Below are positions 34,619 to 45,204 of a DNA stretch of 64,000 bases, piece by piece. Under the pieces are notes generated by a model. That model had not been told where the DNA came from, made no database searches, and was given only the letters and a program-made list of their open reading frames with translations. The DNA is taken from the NCBI RefSeq assembly GCF_900176205.1, contig NZ_LT859959.1:3431001-3495000 (forward strand), given 5' to 3'. Source of the stretch: Bradyrhizobium sp. ORS 285 (GTDB lineage: Bacteria > Pseudomonadota > Alphaproteobacteria > Rhizobiales > Xanthobacteraceae). Every line of letters starts with the position of its first letter. Position 1 is the first letter of the stretch. The position numbers were made by a program, and so were the translations under genes.

Positions 34619-35374
34619 ATGACGCAGCCTGCAAAGGTCCAAGAACCCTCCATGGAGGAGATTCTGGCGTCGATCCGGCGTATCATTGCCGACGATGAAG
34701 CCAAGCCGCCGGCCGCGGAGAAGGCGGCGGCGCCGGAGCCCCTGAAGGCCGAGAAGCCGGCTGCGCCCGCACCGGCGCCGAAGCCGGTCATGAACGACAT
34801 CCCGCCGTCCAAGATTGCTCCGGCTGCCGCGAAGCCCGCGCCGCCGCCGGCACCACCGCCGCCTGCGGCAGGACCGAGCAACAGTCAGGACGACATTGAC
34901 GCATTGCTGGCGGGTTTGGATGAGACGCCTCCAGTCGCAGAGGCTCGGCCACCGGAACCCGAGCCTGAGCCCGAACCAGAAGTACTCGAGTTGACGGACG
35001 ACATGGCCGTGGCACCACCACCCGCTCCAGCACCCGCCCCAGCCGCTGCTTCCTTCAAGAAAGTGGAGCCGCAGGACGACATCGAATTCATCGAGGCAGG
35101 CCGGTTGAACAAGAAGGCTGTCAGCTTCGAGACCCCGTTCGAGCCGGTGGCGCCGAAGCAGCCGATCCTGGCCCCGCAGACGGTCAATGCCGTTGAGTCG
35201 GCGTTCAACGCGCTCGCCAATACGGTGCTGAGCAACAACGCCCGGACGCTGGAGGATCTCGTCAAGGAGATGCTGCGCCCGATGCTCAAATCCTGGCTGG
35301 ACGACAATCTGCCGGCCTTGGTCGAGCGCATCGTCAAGGCCGAGATCGAGCGCGTCTCGCGCGGCGGCCGCTGA
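34619..35374 (+). CDS. popZ: Polar organizing protein PopZ homologue
   Basis: A 251-residue protein with the three-part PopZ layout. A short N-terminal helix (QEPSMEEILASIRRIIADDE) recruits partners, a long Pro/Ala/Glu-rich disordered spacer runs over about residues 25-140, and a C-terminal helical assembly region includes VNAVESAFNALANTVL and LEDLVKEMLRPMLKSWLDDNLPALVERIV. In alphaproteobacteria PopZ self-assembles at cell poles and anchors the chromosome origin through ParB. ATG 34619 has a GGAGTCGGAA site; a TTG four codons upstream is unlikely. The spacer is longer than in Caulobacter PopZ. Confidence 0.88.
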   Translation: MTQPAKVQEPSMEEILASIRRIIADDEAKPPAAEKAAAPEPLKAEKPAAPAPAPKPVMNDIPPSKIAPAAAKPAPPPAPPPPAAGPSNSQDDIDALLAGLDETPPVAEARPPEPEPEPEPEVLELTDDMAVAPPPAPAPAPAAASFKKVEPQDDIEFIEAGRLNKKAVSFETPFEPVAPKQPILAPQTVNAVESAFNALANTVLSNNARTLEDLVKEMLRPMLKSWLDDNLPALVERIVKAEIERVSRGGR

Positions 35375-35686
35375 GGCTCCGGGCCCAGGCTGGCGCGCCG
35401 GTTCGACGTGTGGGAGCGTTGCGGCGGCTCGCCGTCTGCTCTCATTGTTCGCCGCCGCTGTTGACTTGGCGGGCGGCGGCGGCTTTCTAGCCGTTTCAAG
35501 CTGATGCTGCCCGTCGGATCGGGGAAACGCTCTCCTTAAGGGCGCGATCCGTGGCCGGACATCGGTCCGAAAAGAGCCCAAGCACCAAGAGCTTGCGCGA
35601 GCTTTTTCAGGTCGCGACCAAAGACCAGGACAAGTTCCGCGACATCCCGAATTGGACAGCCGGCCTCGAGCCAGCTGGGAAATGTC
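35375..35686. other. Intergenic region between popZ and valS
   Basis: This is 312 bases. No convincing coding frame, terminator with a T run or T-box-like leader is seen. The valS promoter presumably lies here. Confidence 0.4.
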
Positions 35687-38551
35687 ATGATCGAGAAGAA
35701 TTACCAGCCCGCCGACCTCGAAGGCCGCATGTCCCTGGTCTGGGAGGATGCGCGCGCGTTCTCCGCCGGCCGCCCCGACCGCCGTGGGGCCGACCCCTTC
35801 ACCATCGTGATCCCGCCGCCGAACGTCACCGGCTCGCTGCATATGGGGCACGCGCTCAACAACACGCTGCAGGACATTCTGTGCCGGTTCGAGCGCATGC
35901 GCGGCCGCGACGTGCTGTGGCAGCCGGGCACCGACCATGCGGGTATCGCCACCCAGATGGTGGTCGAGCGCCAGCTGATGGAGCGCCAGCAGCCGGGCCG
36001 CCGCGAGATGGGCCGCGAGAAGTTTCTCGAACGCGTCTGGCAGTGGAAGGACGAGAGCGGCGGCACCATCATCAACCAGCTCAAGCGCCTCGGCGCGTCC
36101 TGCGACTGGGGCCGCGAGCGCTTCACCATGGACGAGGGCCTGTCCAAGGCCGTCGTGAAGGTGTTCGTCGAGCTGCACCGCGCCGGCCTGATCTACAAGG
36201 ACAAGCGGCTGGTCAACTGGGACCCCAAGCTTTTGACGGCTATCTCTGACCTCGAGGTCCAGCAGATCGAGGTCAAGGGTAACCTCTGGTATCTGCGCTA
36301 TCCGATCGAAGGCAAGACCTTCAGCCCCGAGGATCCCTCGAGCTTCATCGTCGTCGCCACCACGCGTCCCGAGACCATGCTCGGCGACAGCGCCGTGGCC
36401 GTGCATCCCGATGACGAGCGCTATCAGCATCTCGTCGGCAAGCGCGTGATCCTGCCGCTGGTCGGGCGCGAGATCCCGATCGTCGCCGACACCTATTCCG
36501 ATCCGGAGAAGGGCACCGGCGCGGTCAAGATCACGCCGGCGCACGACTTCAACGACTTCGAGGTCGGCCGCCGCCACGGCCTGCCGCAGATCAGCATTCT
36601 CGATCGCGAGGGCTGCATCGCCCTGGTGGACAACGAGGACTATCTGCGCGGCCTTCCCGAAGGCTCCGAGGAGTTCGCCAAGGAGTTTCATGGCGTCGAG
36701 CGTTTCGCCGCGCGCAAGAAGATCCTGGAGCGGCTGGAAGCGTTTGGCTTCCTCGAGCGTATCGAGCCGAACACGCACATGGTGCCGCATGGCGACCGCT
36801 CCGGCGTCGTCATCGAGCCGTATCTGACCGACCAGTGGTATGTCGACGCCAAGACCCTGGCGCAGCCGGCGATCGCGGCCGTGCGCTCGGGCGCGACGAC
36901 GTTCGTGCCGCGCAACTGGGAGAAGACGTACTTCGAGTGGATGGAGAACATCCAGCCCTGGTGCATCTCGCGCCAGCTGTGGTGGGGCCATCAGATCCCG
37001 GCCTGGTACGGTCCCGACGGCAAGGTGTTCGTCGCCGAGACCGAGGAGGAGGCCGTCGGCCACGCCATCGGCTACTACGTCGAGCAGGAGGTCATCACGG
37101 CCGAGCAGGGCCGCGAGATGGCGCTCGACCGCAACAAGCGCGAGGGCTTCATCACGCGTGACGAAGATGTCCTCGACACCTGGTTCTCCTCGGCGCTGTG
37201 GCCGTTCTCGACGCTCGGCTGGCCCGACGATACGCCGGAGGTGAAGCGCTACTACCCGACCAACGTGCTGGTCACCGGCTTCGACATCATCTTCTTCTGG
37301 GTCGCCCGCATGATGATGATGGGCCTGCACTTCATGAAGGAGGTGCCGTTCTCGACCGTCTACATCCACGCGCTCGTCCGCGACGAGAAGGGCGCCAAGA
37401 TGTCGAAGTCGAAGGGCAACGTCATCGATCCCTTGGCGCTGATCGACGAGCACGGCGCCGACGCGCTGCGCTTTACGCTCGCCGCGATGGCCGCCCAGGG
37501 CCGCGACATCAAGCTGTCGACGCAGCGCGTCGAGGGCTACCGCAAGTTCGCCAACAAGCTCTGGAACGCCAGCCGCTTCGCCGAGATGAACGGCTGTGCC
37601 GTTCCCGAGGGTTTTGATCCCGCCGCGGCCAAGGAGACGCTCAACCGCTGGATCGCGCACGAGGCGGCCGCCGCGACGCGCGAGGTCACCGAGGCGCTGG
37701 AGGCCTATCGCTTCAACGATGCGGCCAACGCGATCTACCGCTTCGTCTGGGACGTCTATTGCGACTGGTATGTCGAGCTCTCCAAGCCGACCTTGCTGGG
37801 CGAAGAGGGGCCGGCCAAGGACGAAACCAAGGCGATGGTCGCCTGGGCTCGCGACGAGATCCTCAAGTTGCTGCATCCCTTTATGCCCTTCATCACCGAG
37901 GCGCTGTGGGAGTCGACGGCGAAGCGTGAGAGCCTGCTGACGCTGGCGCCCTGGCCGCATCGTGTCGATACGCCGACGGTTGCCGAGATCGCCGCGTTGT
38001 CGGCCGCGAGCTTCGGCGATCCGCTGGTGCCGCCGGTGCTGGTGTCGTTCGACGCCGCCAGCTTCAAGGACGAGGCGGCGGAAGCGGAGATCGGCTGGGT
38101 GGTCGATCTCGTCACCGCGATCCGCTCGGTCCGCGCCGAGATGAACATCCCGCCGGCGACCCTGATGCCGCTCGCTCTCGTCGGCGCGTCCGCCGAGACG
38201 AAGGATCGCGCGCCGCGCTGGAGCGAGGTCATCAAGCGCCTCGCCAGGCTGTCGGACATCTCCTTCGCCGACACCGCGCCGGAAGGCTCCGCCCAACTCG
38301 TCGTCCGCGGCGAGGTGGCGGCGCTGCCGCTCAAGGGCGTCGTCGATCTCGCCGCCGAGCGCACCCGGCTGGGCAAGGAAATCGCCAAGGCCGATGCGGA
38401 CATCGAGCGCGTCGACAAGAAGCTCGGCAACGAGAAGTTCGTCGCCAACGCGCCGGAGGAGCTCGTCGAGGAGGAGAAGGAGAAGCGCGAGGCGGCGCTG
38501 GCGCGCAAGGCCAAGTTCCAGGAGGCGCTGTCGCGGCTGCAGGGCGTCTGA
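35687..38551 (+). CDS. valS: Valyl-tRNA synthetase
   Basis: A 954-residue class Ia aminoacyl-tRNA synthetase. The HIGH motif is in [17 protein letters not shown], the editing (CP1) domain has [17 protein letters not shown], and the KMSKS loop is in [15 protein letters not shown] helical anticodon-binding domain follows ([17 protein letters not shown]), and the C-terminus is the ValS coiled-coil arm ([20 protein letters not shown]). It charges tRNA-Val and hydrolyses mischarged Thr-tRNA. All key elements and length are normal. Confidence 0.97.
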   Translation: MIEKNYQPADLEGRMSLVWEDARAFSAGRPDRRGADPFTIVIPPPNVTGSLHMGHALNNTLQDILCRFERMRGRDVLWQPGTDHAGIATQMVVERQLMERQQPGRREMGREKFLERVWQWKDESGGTIINQLKRLGASCDWGRERFTMDEGLSKAVVKVFVELHRAGLIYKDKRLVNWDPKLLTAISDLEVQQIEVKGNLWYLRYPIEGKTFSPEDPSSFIVVATTRPETMLGDSAVAVHPDDERYQHLVGKRVILPLVGREIPIVADTYSDPEKGTGAVKITPAHDFNDFEVGRRHGLPQISILDREGCIALVDNEDYLRGLPEGSEEFAKEFHGVERFAARKKILERLEAFGFLERIEPNTHMVPHGDRSGVVIEPYLTDQWYVDAKTLAQPAIAAVRSGATTFVPRNWEKTYFEWMENIQPWCISRQLWWGHQIPAWYGPDGKVFVAETEEEAVGHAIGYYVEQEVITAEQGREMALDRNKREGFITRDEDVLDTWFSSALWPFSTLGWPDDTPEVKRYYPTNVLVTGFDIIFFWVARMMMMGLHFMKEVPFSTVYIHALVRDEKGAKMSKSKGNVIDPLALIDEHGADALRFTLAAMAAQGRDIKLSTQRVEGYRKFANKLWNASRFAEMNGCAVPEGFDPAAAKETLNRWIAHEAAAATREVTEALEAYRFNDAANAIYRFVWDVYCDWYVELSKPTLLGEEGPAKDETKAMVAWARDEILKLLHPFMPFITEALWESTAKRESLLTLAPWPHRVDTPTVAEIAALSAASFGDPLVPPVLVSFDAASFKDEAAEAEIGWVVDLVTAIRSVRAEMNIPPATLMPLALVGASAETKDRAPRWSEVIKRLARLSDISFADTAPEGSAQLVVRGEVAALPLKGVVDLAAERTRLGKEIAKADADIERVDKKLGNEKFVANAPEELVEEEKEKREAALARKAKFQEALSRLQGV

Positions 38552-38570
38552 CACGACGCTCTCTCTCCTC

Positions 38571-38654
38571 CGTCATTGCGAGCGCAGCGAAGCAATCCAG
38601 GGTCCCACGCGCAGCCCCTGGATCGCTTCGTCGCTTACGCTCCTCGCGATGACG
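38571..38654. repeat. Palindromic intergenic repeat (CGTCATTGCGAGCG type)
   Basis: The left arm CGTCATTGCGAGCGCAGCGA faces the right arm TCGCTTACGCTCCTCGCGATGACG, with an inner pair around ATCCAGG and CCTGGAT. This is a very common dispersed hairpin element in Bradyrhizobium. The right arm runs into the last 20 bases of the glycosylase gene on the minus strand. Confidence 0.8.
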
Positions 38655-39273
38655 GTGGGAAGGGCTTGCTCAGGAAGCGCGAGCCTTTCAGGCCGAAGCG
38701 CCAAGGCTTCTCCACTGCCTTGGTGATGCCGATGCGGACGCCCGTGACGACCTCGACATCGTCAGGTCGCGCGAACAGCTCGATCGGGGAAGCATCGAGC
38801 GGCAGCGCGTTGTGCGCGATCGTCACGCCCATCGCCTCCGTCAGCTTGCCCGGCCCCGAGCATAGCATCCGCACATCCTCCAGCCCGCGCCGCCGCCTCA
38901 TCTCGTCGATCCCCAGCGTCGGCTCGATCGCCCGGATCAGCACGGCGCTCGCCGAGCCCTCCGGCTCGCAAACGAAGTTCACGCACCAATGGATGCCGTA
39001 GGAGCGGTAGACGTAGGCAAAGCCGGGCGGGCCGAACATCACCTGGTTGCGCGGGGTGGGCCCGCGGAACGAATGCGCGGCCGGGTCGGTGTGGTGATAG
39101 GCCTCGACCTCGACGATCACGCCGCCGACGCCGTCGACCAGGAACGTCGCCCCGATCAGTTCGGGGGCCACCTGGAGCACATCGCGGGCGAAGAACGACC
39201 GCGTGAGCCGCTTGCCTGCGCCGCGTGTCCGAGGCCGTGAAACTCCGGGAGTTTTTGCCGGTTTTTGCGCCAT
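38635..39273 (-). CDS. DNA-3-methyladenine glycosylase (AAG/MPG family)
   Basis: A 212-residue base-excision repair enzyme of the AAG/MPG fold. [37 protein letters not shown] (catalytic Glu in VEVEAY), [22 protein letters not shown] (Tyr intercalation region) and [14 protein letters not shown] are the family blocks in order. It removes alkylated purines such as 3-methyladenine and hypoxanthine. The start is taken as ATG 39273; ATG 39327 would add 18 residues. The last codons and the stop lie inside the arm of a dispersed repeat, so the natural C-terminus may have been altered by it. Confidence 0.9.
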   Translation of the reverse strand: MAQKPAKTPGVSRPRTRGAGKRLTRSFFARDVLQVAPELIGATFLVDGVGGVIVEVEAYHHTDPAAHSFRGPTPRNQVMFGPPGFAYVYRSYGIHWCVNFVCEPEGSASAVLIRAIEPTLGIDEMRRRRGLEDVRMLCSGPGKLTEAMGVTIAHNALPLDASPIELFARPDDVEVVTGVRIGITKAVEKPWRFGLKGSRFLSKPFPPSSRGA

Positions 39274-39405
39274 TCTCGAGAAAATCTGCCGGGATGAGCG
39301 CCCGCAGGCGCTGCCCATATCTGCCATGCCCTGGTATCCTCGGCCAGCCGGTTGCGGCGCGGCCCGGCACGGAATAGCTAGGGCGCAACAGGATTTGCAG
39401 GTCCC

Positions 39406-40365
39406 ATGGTCACGATCGTCGACATCAACGCGAACACGCCGCTGCGCCCTCGCCACCCCGAGAAGGTGAACCGGCCGGACTCGGTCTCGCCGGCCAAGCC
39501 CAGCTGGATCCGGGTCAAGGCGCCGACCACCCGCGGCTATGCCGACACCCGCAATATCGTGCGCGAGAACGGTCTCGTCACCGTGTGCGAGGAGGCCGGC
39601 TGTCCGAACATCGGCGAGTGCTGGGACAAGAAGCACGCCACCTTCATGATCATGGGCGACACCTGCACGCGGGCTTGCGCGTTCTGCAACGTCAAGACCG
39701 GCATGCCCGCCGCGCTCGACGCCGTTGAGCCGGAGCACGTTGCCGAAGCGACCTTCAAGCTCGGCCTCGCCCATGTCGTCGTCACCTCGGTCGACCGGGA
39801 CGATCTCACCGACGGCGGCGCCGCCCATATCGCCGCGACCATTCGCGCCATCCGCGCGAAGTGCCCGACCACCACGATCGAGGTGCTGACGCCGGACTTC
39901 CTGCGCAAGGACGGCGCGCTGGAGCAGGTCGTCGCCGCCAAGCCGGATGTCTTCAACCACAATCTCGAGACGGTACCGTCGCGCTATCTCTCGGTCCGCC
40001 CCGGCGCGCGCTACTTCCACTCGATCCGGCTCTTGCAGCGGGTCAAGGAGATCGATCCGACCATCTTCACCAAGTCCGGCATCATGGTCGGGCTCGGCGA
40101 GCAGCGCCACGAGGTGCTGCAGGTGATGGACGATCTGCGCTCGGCCGAGGTCGATTTCCTGACCATCGGGCAATATCTGCAGCCGACCAAGAAGCACCAC
40201 GCCGTGATGAGCTTCGTCACGCCAGAGGAGTTTTCGAACTACGAGACCGTCGCCTACACCAAGGGTTTTCTGATGGTGTCGGCGAGCCCGCTCACGCGCT
40301 CCTCGCACCACGCCGGCGAGGATTTTGCCAAGCTGAAGGCCGCGCGCGACGCGCTCGCGCGCTGA
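39406..40365 (+). CDS. lipA: Lipoyl synthase
   Basis: A 319-residue radical-SAM enzyme. The auxiliary cluster cysteines are in [13 protein letters not shown]. The radical-SAM CxxxCxxC is in [15 protein letters not shown], and the C-terminal SSHHAGEDF carries the conserved Ser ligand region ([15 protein letters not shown]). It inserts two sulfurs into octanoyl groups on lipoyl domains of PDH, KGDH and GcvH. Length and all cluster ligands are normal. It is followed after 10 bases by a COQ10-like gene, so the two form an operon, as in other alphaproteobacteria. Confidence 0.96.
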   Translation: MVTIVDINANTPLRPRHPEKVNRPDSVSPAKPSWIRVKAPTTRGYADTRNIVRENGLVTVCEEAGCPNIGECWDKKHATFMIMGDTCTRACAFCNVKTGMPAALDAVEPEHVAEATFKLGLAHVVVTSVDRDDLTDGGAAHIAATIRAIRAKCPTTTIEVLTPDFLRKDGALEQVVAAKPDVFNHNLETVPSRYLSVRPGARYFHSIRLLQRVKEIDPTIFTKSGIMVGLGEQRHEVLQVMDDLRSAEVDFLTIGQYLQPTKKHHAVMSFVTPEEFSNYETVAYTKGFLMVSASPLTRSSHHAGEDFAKLKAARDALAR

Positions 40366-40375
40366 TCGAGACCAG

Positions 40376-40849
40376 ATGCCGAGATTTTCCAACAAGCGCC
40401 GCGTCGCGCACACGGCCGACAAGATGTTCGACCTCGTCGCCGATGTCGAGCGCTATCCGGAGTTCGTGCCGCTGTGCGAGCGGCTGGTGGTGCGCCAGCG
40501 CAATGCGAAGCCTGATGGTACCGAGGTCGTCGTCGCCGACATGACGGTGTCGTTCAAGCTGGTGAAGGAGACTTTCACCAGCCGCGTTACGCTGGATCGC
40601 GCCAAGCGCAACATCCTGGTCGAATATGTCAGCGGGCCGTTCTCCAGCCTGGAAAACCGCTGGAGCTTCGAGCCGCGTGAGCAGGGCGCCTGCGAGGTGA
40701 CGTTCTTCATCGCCTACGAGTTCAAGAGCCGCATGCTGGCGATGCTGATGGGCTCGATGTTCGACACCATCTTCGCGCGGATGTCTGCGGCGTTCGAGAA
40801 GCGGGCGGACGCGATCTACGGGCGCAAGCCGGCGGTGTCGTCGACCTAA
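40376..40849 (+). CDS. COQ10/RatA-type SRPBCC protein
   Basis: A 157-residue START/SRPBCC-fold protein. [29 protein letters not shown] (key parts [18 protein letters not shown]) and the central [16 protein letters not shown] are the marks of the COQ10/RatA family. Eukaryotic and alphaproteobacterial members bind ubiquinone and aid respiration; RatA in E. coli was described as a ribosome-associated toxin. The position directly after lipA and the alphaproteobacterial setting favour the ubiquinone-binding role. Confidence 0.88.
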   Translation: MPRFSNKRRVAHTADKMFDLVADVERYPEFVPLCERLVVRQRNAKPDGTEVVVADMTVSFKLVKETFTSRVTLDRAKRNILVEYVSGPFSSLENRWSFEPREQGACEVTFFIAYEFKSRMLAMLMGSMFDTIFARMSAAFEKRADAIYGRKPAVSST

Positions 40850-40902
40850 GGCTCGTTGATCGCCGCCAGCGATTGATCTCCGGCGGCGCCTCAATCTCCG
40901 CT

Positions 40903-41025
40903 GTCGTCCCGGCGAACGCCGGGACCCATAACCACAGGATCGCGTGTGGCGGCACGCGCGTGACTCCGATCTCGTCTCACAACATCCGCCGCGGCGTATG
41001 GGTCCCGGGTCAAGCCCGGGACGAC
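40903..41025 (+). repeat. Dispersed repeat, copy 1 (GGGACCCATAACCACAGG type)
   Basis: Begins GTCGTCCCGGCGAACGCCGG and ends CCCGGGTCAAGCCCGGGACG. The middle contains ACCCATAACCACAGGAT, TGTGGCGGCACGCGCGTGAC and TCCGATCTCGTCTCACAACA. A second copy in inverted orientation lies at 45906-46061. The element occupies most of the 353-base gap between the COQ10-like gene and the MCP gene. No gene is seen in the rest. Confidence 0.8.
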
Positions 41026-41202
41026 GGCGGTGGGTGGGGCTCGCGGTCTACCAACTCACAGCGAACGCTGTATCAACTCACAGCGAAACGAACGCCGATC
41101 GAACAGCGTCGCTGTAGGATTCCTATCCACGTTTCAAACAGCTGCCCCGCGGCATCGTCGCGGAGCCGGTCTGATCGCGGACCTGTCAGCCTGCGATCTT
41201 TC

Positions 41203-42465
41203 CTACGCCGCCTGCACGGCGGTCAAAAAGTCCTTCACCTTGCCGCGCAGGTCGTCGGCATGCTTGGAGAGCTGCCCGGCCGCGCCGAGCATCTGCCGCG
41301 CGGCGCCGCCGGCGGATTCCACGGTCTGGCTGACCGAGCCGATATTGGTCGCGACCTCGCGGGTGCCACTGGCGGCCTGGCTCACCGAGCGTGCGATCTC
41401 CTGCGTGGCGTGGCCCTGCTGATCGACCGCGGTGGCGATCGTCTTTGCGATCTCGCTGATCTGGCCGATGGTGCCGCCGATGCCCTGGATCGCCGCGACG
41501 GTGTCGCTGGTGGCGCGCTGCATGGCGCTGATGTGGGCGGAGATCTCGTCGGTCGCTTTCGCGGTCTGGCTCGACAGGCTCTTCACCTCGGAGGCGACCA
41601 CAGCAAAACCGCGGCCGGCATCACCGGCGCGCGCCGCCTCGATGGTGGCGTTCAAAGCGAGAAGGTTGGTCTGGCTCGCGATCGCATTGATCATGTCGGT
41701 CACGGCGCCGATCTTGGCGGCGGCATCTGCCAGGCTGTTGACGAGGTCATTGGTACGGGAGGAGGCCTCGACTGCCTCGGCGGCGATGGTCGAGGAGGTC
41801 GCGACCTGGCGGTTGATCTCGCTGACCGAGCTCGATAGCTCCTCAGTGGCGCCGGCGACCGACTGCACGTTGGACGAGGCCGAGCTCGAGGCGGAGGCCA
41901 CCAGCGCCACGCGCTGGGTAGCCTGGTCGGCCGTGGCGGTCAGCGACGCCGCGGTGGTCTCGACCTCGCGCGAGGCGCCGGAGATCGCGTTGGCAATGGC
42001 GCCGACGCTAGCCTCGAAATCCTTGGCGATCCGGTCGAGCGCGCGCTTCTTCTCCTCGCGCGCGGCGACGAGATCGGAGAGATCGCGACGAAAGCTCATG
42101 ACGTAGGTCTGGCCTTCGATCGTGGTCGGCACCAGGGTGATCTGCACCAGAGCAGGGCTGCCGTCGGCGCGCTTGGTGGTCCACTCGAAGCTGGCATGGC
42201 CCTCGCGCCTAGCCTTGGCGTCCATCTCCTTGACCACCTCGGCGGACCGCTTGCCGTTGGGCTGGAATTCCGGCGCCATCGTCGCCGGCGAGCGCGACAG
42301 CAGATCCTGCTTGCTGCGGAAGCCGCCAAAGCGCACCGCCGTCTCGTTGCAGGCGATGATCTTGCCTTCGGACATCACCAGGATGGCATCGCGATTGCGT
42401 TCGAACACCTCTGCCATCAACAGGTTATGCGTGCGATCAGCCGACTTGCCGGAGAAGAAAGCCAT
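41203..42465 (-). CDS. Cytoplasmic methyl-accepting chemotaxis protein with PAS domain
   Basis: A 420-residue soluble chemoreceptor. Residues 10-125 form a PAS domain ([32 protein letters not shown]). The rest is a coiled-coil signalling domain whose tip contains [39 protein letters not shown] (core [19 protein letters not shown]), the CheA/CheW contact. No membrane helix is seen, so it should sense an internal signal, perhaps redox or energy state through PAS. ATG 42465 follows the start of similarity. It stands alone with a repeat element upstream. Confidence 0.92.
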   Translation of the reverse strand: MAFFSGKSADRTHNLLMAEVFERNRDAILVMSEGKIIACNETAVRFGGFRSKQDLLSRSPATMAPEFQPNGKRSAEVVKEMDAKARREGHASFEWTTKRADGSPALVQITLVPTTIEGQTYVMSFRRDLSDLVAAREEKKRALDRIAKDFEASVGAIANAISGASREVETTAASLTATADQATQRVALVASASSSASSNVQSVAGATEELSSSVSEINRQVATSSTIAAEAVEASSRTNDLVNSLADAAAKIGAVTDMINAIASQTNLLALNATIEAARAGDAGRGFAVVASEVKSLSSQTAKATDEISAHISAMQRATSDTVAAIQGIGGTIGQISEIAKTIATAVDQQGHATQEIARSVSQAASGTREVATNIGSVSQTVESAGGAARQMLGAAGQLSKHADDLRGKVKDFLTAVQAA

Positions 42466-42654
42466 TGGGGGTCCCGAATCCACTGTCAGAGAAGAATGAG
42501 CGAGACGTAGCAGGGCAAAATTAACCAAAACCTTTCCGGCCGCGGTCGCTGCCCGTAATCTTTCGATCCGTCGGACCGGACAATGACGGAGGCCCGACGC
42601 AGCCGCCGATGTCCCGCGGCGCAAGCGCGCCCGAGCTGTTGGGATCGACGGACC

Positions 42655-43035
42655 CCCGGACAATCACGAGGGCGCAGGGAATGCCGGGCGCTGGCCGCAA
42701 CCCATGGCCCGCCTGCAACAAAAAAGCAGGCGGCAGTCACCACAGGTCCAGCCGACATCCGGCATTCCCTGCGCGATGGTCTTCACGCTTATACGCAGTC
42801 TCCCCGGGGACCGGCTGTCTTGCCCCCGTGGCCGGCGGATCATCACCGCCGGCGTGACACCAGCATCGGGGTGTCAGGACGCTGCGACTTCACGTCCGCC
42901 AAGTGCCGTTCGTCGGCACGCCCGAAGGCGCGCTGCGGCCCCTCGGCGGCCATCGCCTCCCCACCTCGCGTATCGTGACGATCGCGATGCGCCCCTCGTG
43001 TCGAGGTGGGATGAGGGGAGGGAAACATGAATTCT
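42655..43035 (-). repeat. Large structured dispersed repeat (GCGCAGGGAATGCCGG type)
   Basis: A non-coding block rich in inverted repeats. GCGCAGGGAATGCCGG at 42672-42687 pairs perfectly with 42759-42774 and encloses a GCCTGC/GCAGGC hairpin. GCCGGCGG 42831-42838 pairs with 42846-42853, GTGCCG pairs with CGGCAC around TTCGT near 42902-42919, and CCCACCTCG pairs with CGAGGTGGG near 42960-43010. I recognise the minus-strand text (GCGAGGTGGGGAGGCGATGG, ATAAGCGTGAAGACCATCGC) as a recurrent element of Bradyrhizobium, Rhodopseudomonas and Nitrobacter genomes. The flanks 42466-42654 and 43036-43324 show no gene. Confidence 0.65.
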
Positions 43036-43324
43036 GGAAAGACGAAAGCGGAATATTTTCGCGGTGAGGACTGGACAGTGAGTCGGGCGTTGAGCGCGCT
43101 GGAGAAATTCGTCGTGCCGCGCACGGTTTCTTGTTCACCCTCGGCCGGCTGAAGGCTCAGCAAGGCGGCTGACACATGTCGGCGGCGCAGCTGATTTGCC
43201 CGACGGGTGGGCTATGCTGACGCACGACCTCTTGGGAATGCTCCATGTGACCCTGCGGCTATGCTCTGCTGAATTGAACGTTCGACTGTCTGATCCCCAA
43301 CCATTCGGAGAAGAAAGCAAACTG

Positions 43325-43882
43325 ATGTCACTCTCTCAACGCTACGACGAGGCGCTGGTCTATGCAGCGCAGCTCCATCGCACCCAACTCCGCAAGGGCA
43401 GCAACGTACCCTACATCGCGCATCTGCTGAGCGTCTCCAGCCGCGTGTTGTCGGCCGGCGGCAGCGAGGTGCAGGCCATCGCCGGCCTGCTGCACGATGC
43501 CGCCGAGGACCAGGGCGGCCAGGCCACGCTGGACGTCATCCGGCAGCGGTTCGGCGACGGTGTCGCCGAGATCGTCGCGGACTGCACGGATTCCTGGGTC
43601 GAGCCGAAGCCGGAATGGCGCCCACGAAAGGAAGCCTATCTCGCCAAGCTGCCGCATAAGCCGGCGTCTTCGCTGCTGGTGTCGCTTGCCGACAAGGTCG
43701 ACAATGCCGAAGCGATCGCGCGCGATCTCGACGATGTCGGAGACGCGGTCTGGCAACGCTTCACCGGCGGAAAGCACGGGACGATCTGGTACTACCGCAC
43801 GCTGAGCAGGATTTTCGATCAGGCGTTGCCGGGGCCGTTGGCGCGGCAGCTTGCACGGACGGTGGGTGCTTTCCCGTCCTGA
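43325..43882 (+). CDS. HD-domain phosphohydrolase (RelA/SpoT hydrolase-like)
   Basis: A 185-residue single-domain protein. The metal ligands of the HD fold are visible: His in PYIAHLLSVS, HD in LLHDAAEDQGG with the SpoT-like ED, and Asp in LADKVDNAEAI. The N-terminus YDEALVYAAQLHRTQLRKGSNVPYI matches small MESH1-type (p)ppGpp hydrolases and related enzymes. There is no synthetase or TGS domain. The function is probably hydrolysis of a nucleotide pyrophosphate, though the substrate is not proven. ATG 43325 follows a weak AGAAGAAAG site; the frame upstream is non-coding. Confidence 0.82.
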   Translation: MSLSQRYDEALVYAAQLHRTQLRKGSNVPYIAHLLSVSSRVLSAGGSEVQAIAGLLHDAAEDQGGQATLDVIRQRFGDGVAEIVADCTDSWVEPKPEWRPRKEAYLAKLPHKPASSLLVSLADKVDNAEAIARDLDDVGDAVWQRFTGGKHGTIWYYRTLSRIFDQALPGPLARQLARTVGAFPS

Positions 43883-43930
43883 CCGGTTGGACAGGACAGG
43901 CGTCGGTCCTGGGGCGTCTCCTGGGCGGGT

Positions 43931-44896
43931 CTATCGGCCGAGCTTCTCGGAGAAGAACCTGACGACCTCTGCGTCAAACATCCGATGAAATGCCGCGCGG
44001 TCGAATGTCGAAGGCGTGTCAGTACAGATGCGCGGCACAGCGGCTGCCAGCCCGGCAGAGCAGGGTGCAAGGAACGCATAGTGGCCCGATGGCACGATGT
44101 GAATTTCCGGCTGACCCGGCAGGCTGCCCGCAACCCGCGCGGTGCTCTCGGGATCGGCGCCGTAACCGCCGAATTGGGAGCGCCAGATCTGTAGCGGAAT
44201 CTGAATGCTCGCCAAGTTGGCGTCGGCGAACGGTCCGGATGGCACCGTGTCGGCGAGAACAGTAGCCCTGATCCGGCGATCACGGGCGAACGATCTGGGC
44301 ACATCGCCGTTGCGGACCTGATCACAGAAGGGCGAGGATTCGGTGCAGTAGCGCATGACCCGGCTGAAGTCCGGATCGGCGCCCGCCAGCACCAATCCCG
44401 TAAAGCCTCCCTTGGAGAAGCCGAAGAATCCGATCCGCTCAGGATCGATCGCACCTTTGTCCTTCCAGTCGCTCACCATGAAGTCGATCAGGCGTACGAT
44501 GTCGGCGGGCCGTGACGTCCAGGTCGAGAGGCTGTCGCGCTGGGCGTCGTCGCCAACACTGTCGCCGGGATGGCTGATCGCAGCGACGATGAAGCCGGCG
44601 TCGGCCAGGGCCTCGTTGAGATCGTGATGCTGGCCGAACCAGCCGCCGCGGCCGTGCGAGAACACGATGAGCGGGAGCCTGGCGCCCTTGATCGGGCAGT
44701 CCTTGACGCCGGGCAGCGTCTTGGTGCCGGTGACTTCAAGGTTGCCGAGAGGCACCTCCTGTGCCGCAGCAGTGCAAGGCGTCCAGATCGCGCCTTTCAG
44801 CTCGGGATCGCCGTCGAGAAGTTGAAGGCCGGCGGCGTGAACGGAGGAGCTGAGGAGCAGCAGCGCCAGGGCGAGCGCGGGATAAGTTCGATACAA
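43931..44896 (-). CDS. Secreted alpha/beta hydrolase (dienelactone/PAF-acetylhydrolase-like)
   Basis: A 321-residue protein. A signal peptide (residues 1-21, ending SSSVHA) is followed by an alpha/beta hydrolase fold: PLIVFSHGRGGWFGQHHDLNEALADAGF (oxyanion region, FSHGRGG), the nucleophile elbow GFFGFSKGGFTG with Ser, and the likely His in VPSGHYAFLAP. It has Cys residues suited to periplasmic disulfides. The fold covers esterases, lipases and lactonases; the substrate is unknown. It is single-gene, convergent with the HD gene at a 48-base distance. Confidence 0.85.
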   Translation of the reverse strand: MYRTYPALALALLLLSSSVHAAGLQLLDGDPELKGAIWTPCTAAAQEVPLGNLEVTGTKTLPGVKDCPIKGARLPLIVFSHGRGGWFGQHHDLNEALADAGFIVAAISHPGDSVGDDAQRDSLSTWTSRPADIVRLIDFMVSDWKDKGAIDPERIGFFGFSKGGFTGLVLAGADPDFSRVMRYCTESSPFCDQVRNGDVPRSFARDRRIRATVLADTVPSGPFADANLASIQIPLQIWRSQFGGYGADPESTARVAGSLPGQPEIHIVPSGHYAFLAPCSAGLAAAVPRICTDTPSTFDRAAFHRMFDAEVVRFFSEKLGR

Positions 44897-45070
44897 AGCA
44901 TGATCTCCTGGAGGTGAACGATGGGGCCGTGCTATCGTAGATTGTCATGCATAGTCGTATGTCATGACGGCGCCCGTTGCGTTCACTGCGTGGGCAGCGA
45001 GCGAACACAAGATGGTTTGATCGCGCCGTAGCTTTGGTCCGCAGACCAATCGTGCGGCATGCACCATTCT

Positions 45071-45204
45071 GTAGGGTGGGCAAAGGCGCGCCCCCATCGC
45101 AACTTGGTAACGCACTGCGCGACCGCGCCGTGCCCACCGCTCCCGCGCACCGCCACCGCGGTGGGCACGCGTCCGCCCAATGGCGGTCGCTTTGTCCACC
45201 CTAC
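45071..45204. repeat. Palindromic repeat (GTAGGGTGGGCAAAGGCGCG type)
   Basis: The left end GTAGGGTGGGCAAAGGCGCG is the inverse of the right end CGGTCGCTTTGTCCACCCTAC, with inner arms around CCGTGCCCACCG and CGGTGGGCACG. It is one of the commonest dispersed hairpins in Bradyrhizobium. It lies in the 44897-45518 region and abuts a DUF1127 fragment at its right end. The remainder of that region is non-coding. Confidence 0.78.

Noticed and set aside
34430..38554. Minus-strand open frame of over 1300 codons antisense to popZ and valS
   Set aside because: It is an artefact of codon bias: low-complexity His/Arg/Asp text opposite a complete ValS.
39274..40422. Upstream extension of the 3-methyladenine glycosylase frame to 40422
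   Set aside because: The extension is antisense to lipA. Real similarity begins at ATG 39273 (or at most 39327).
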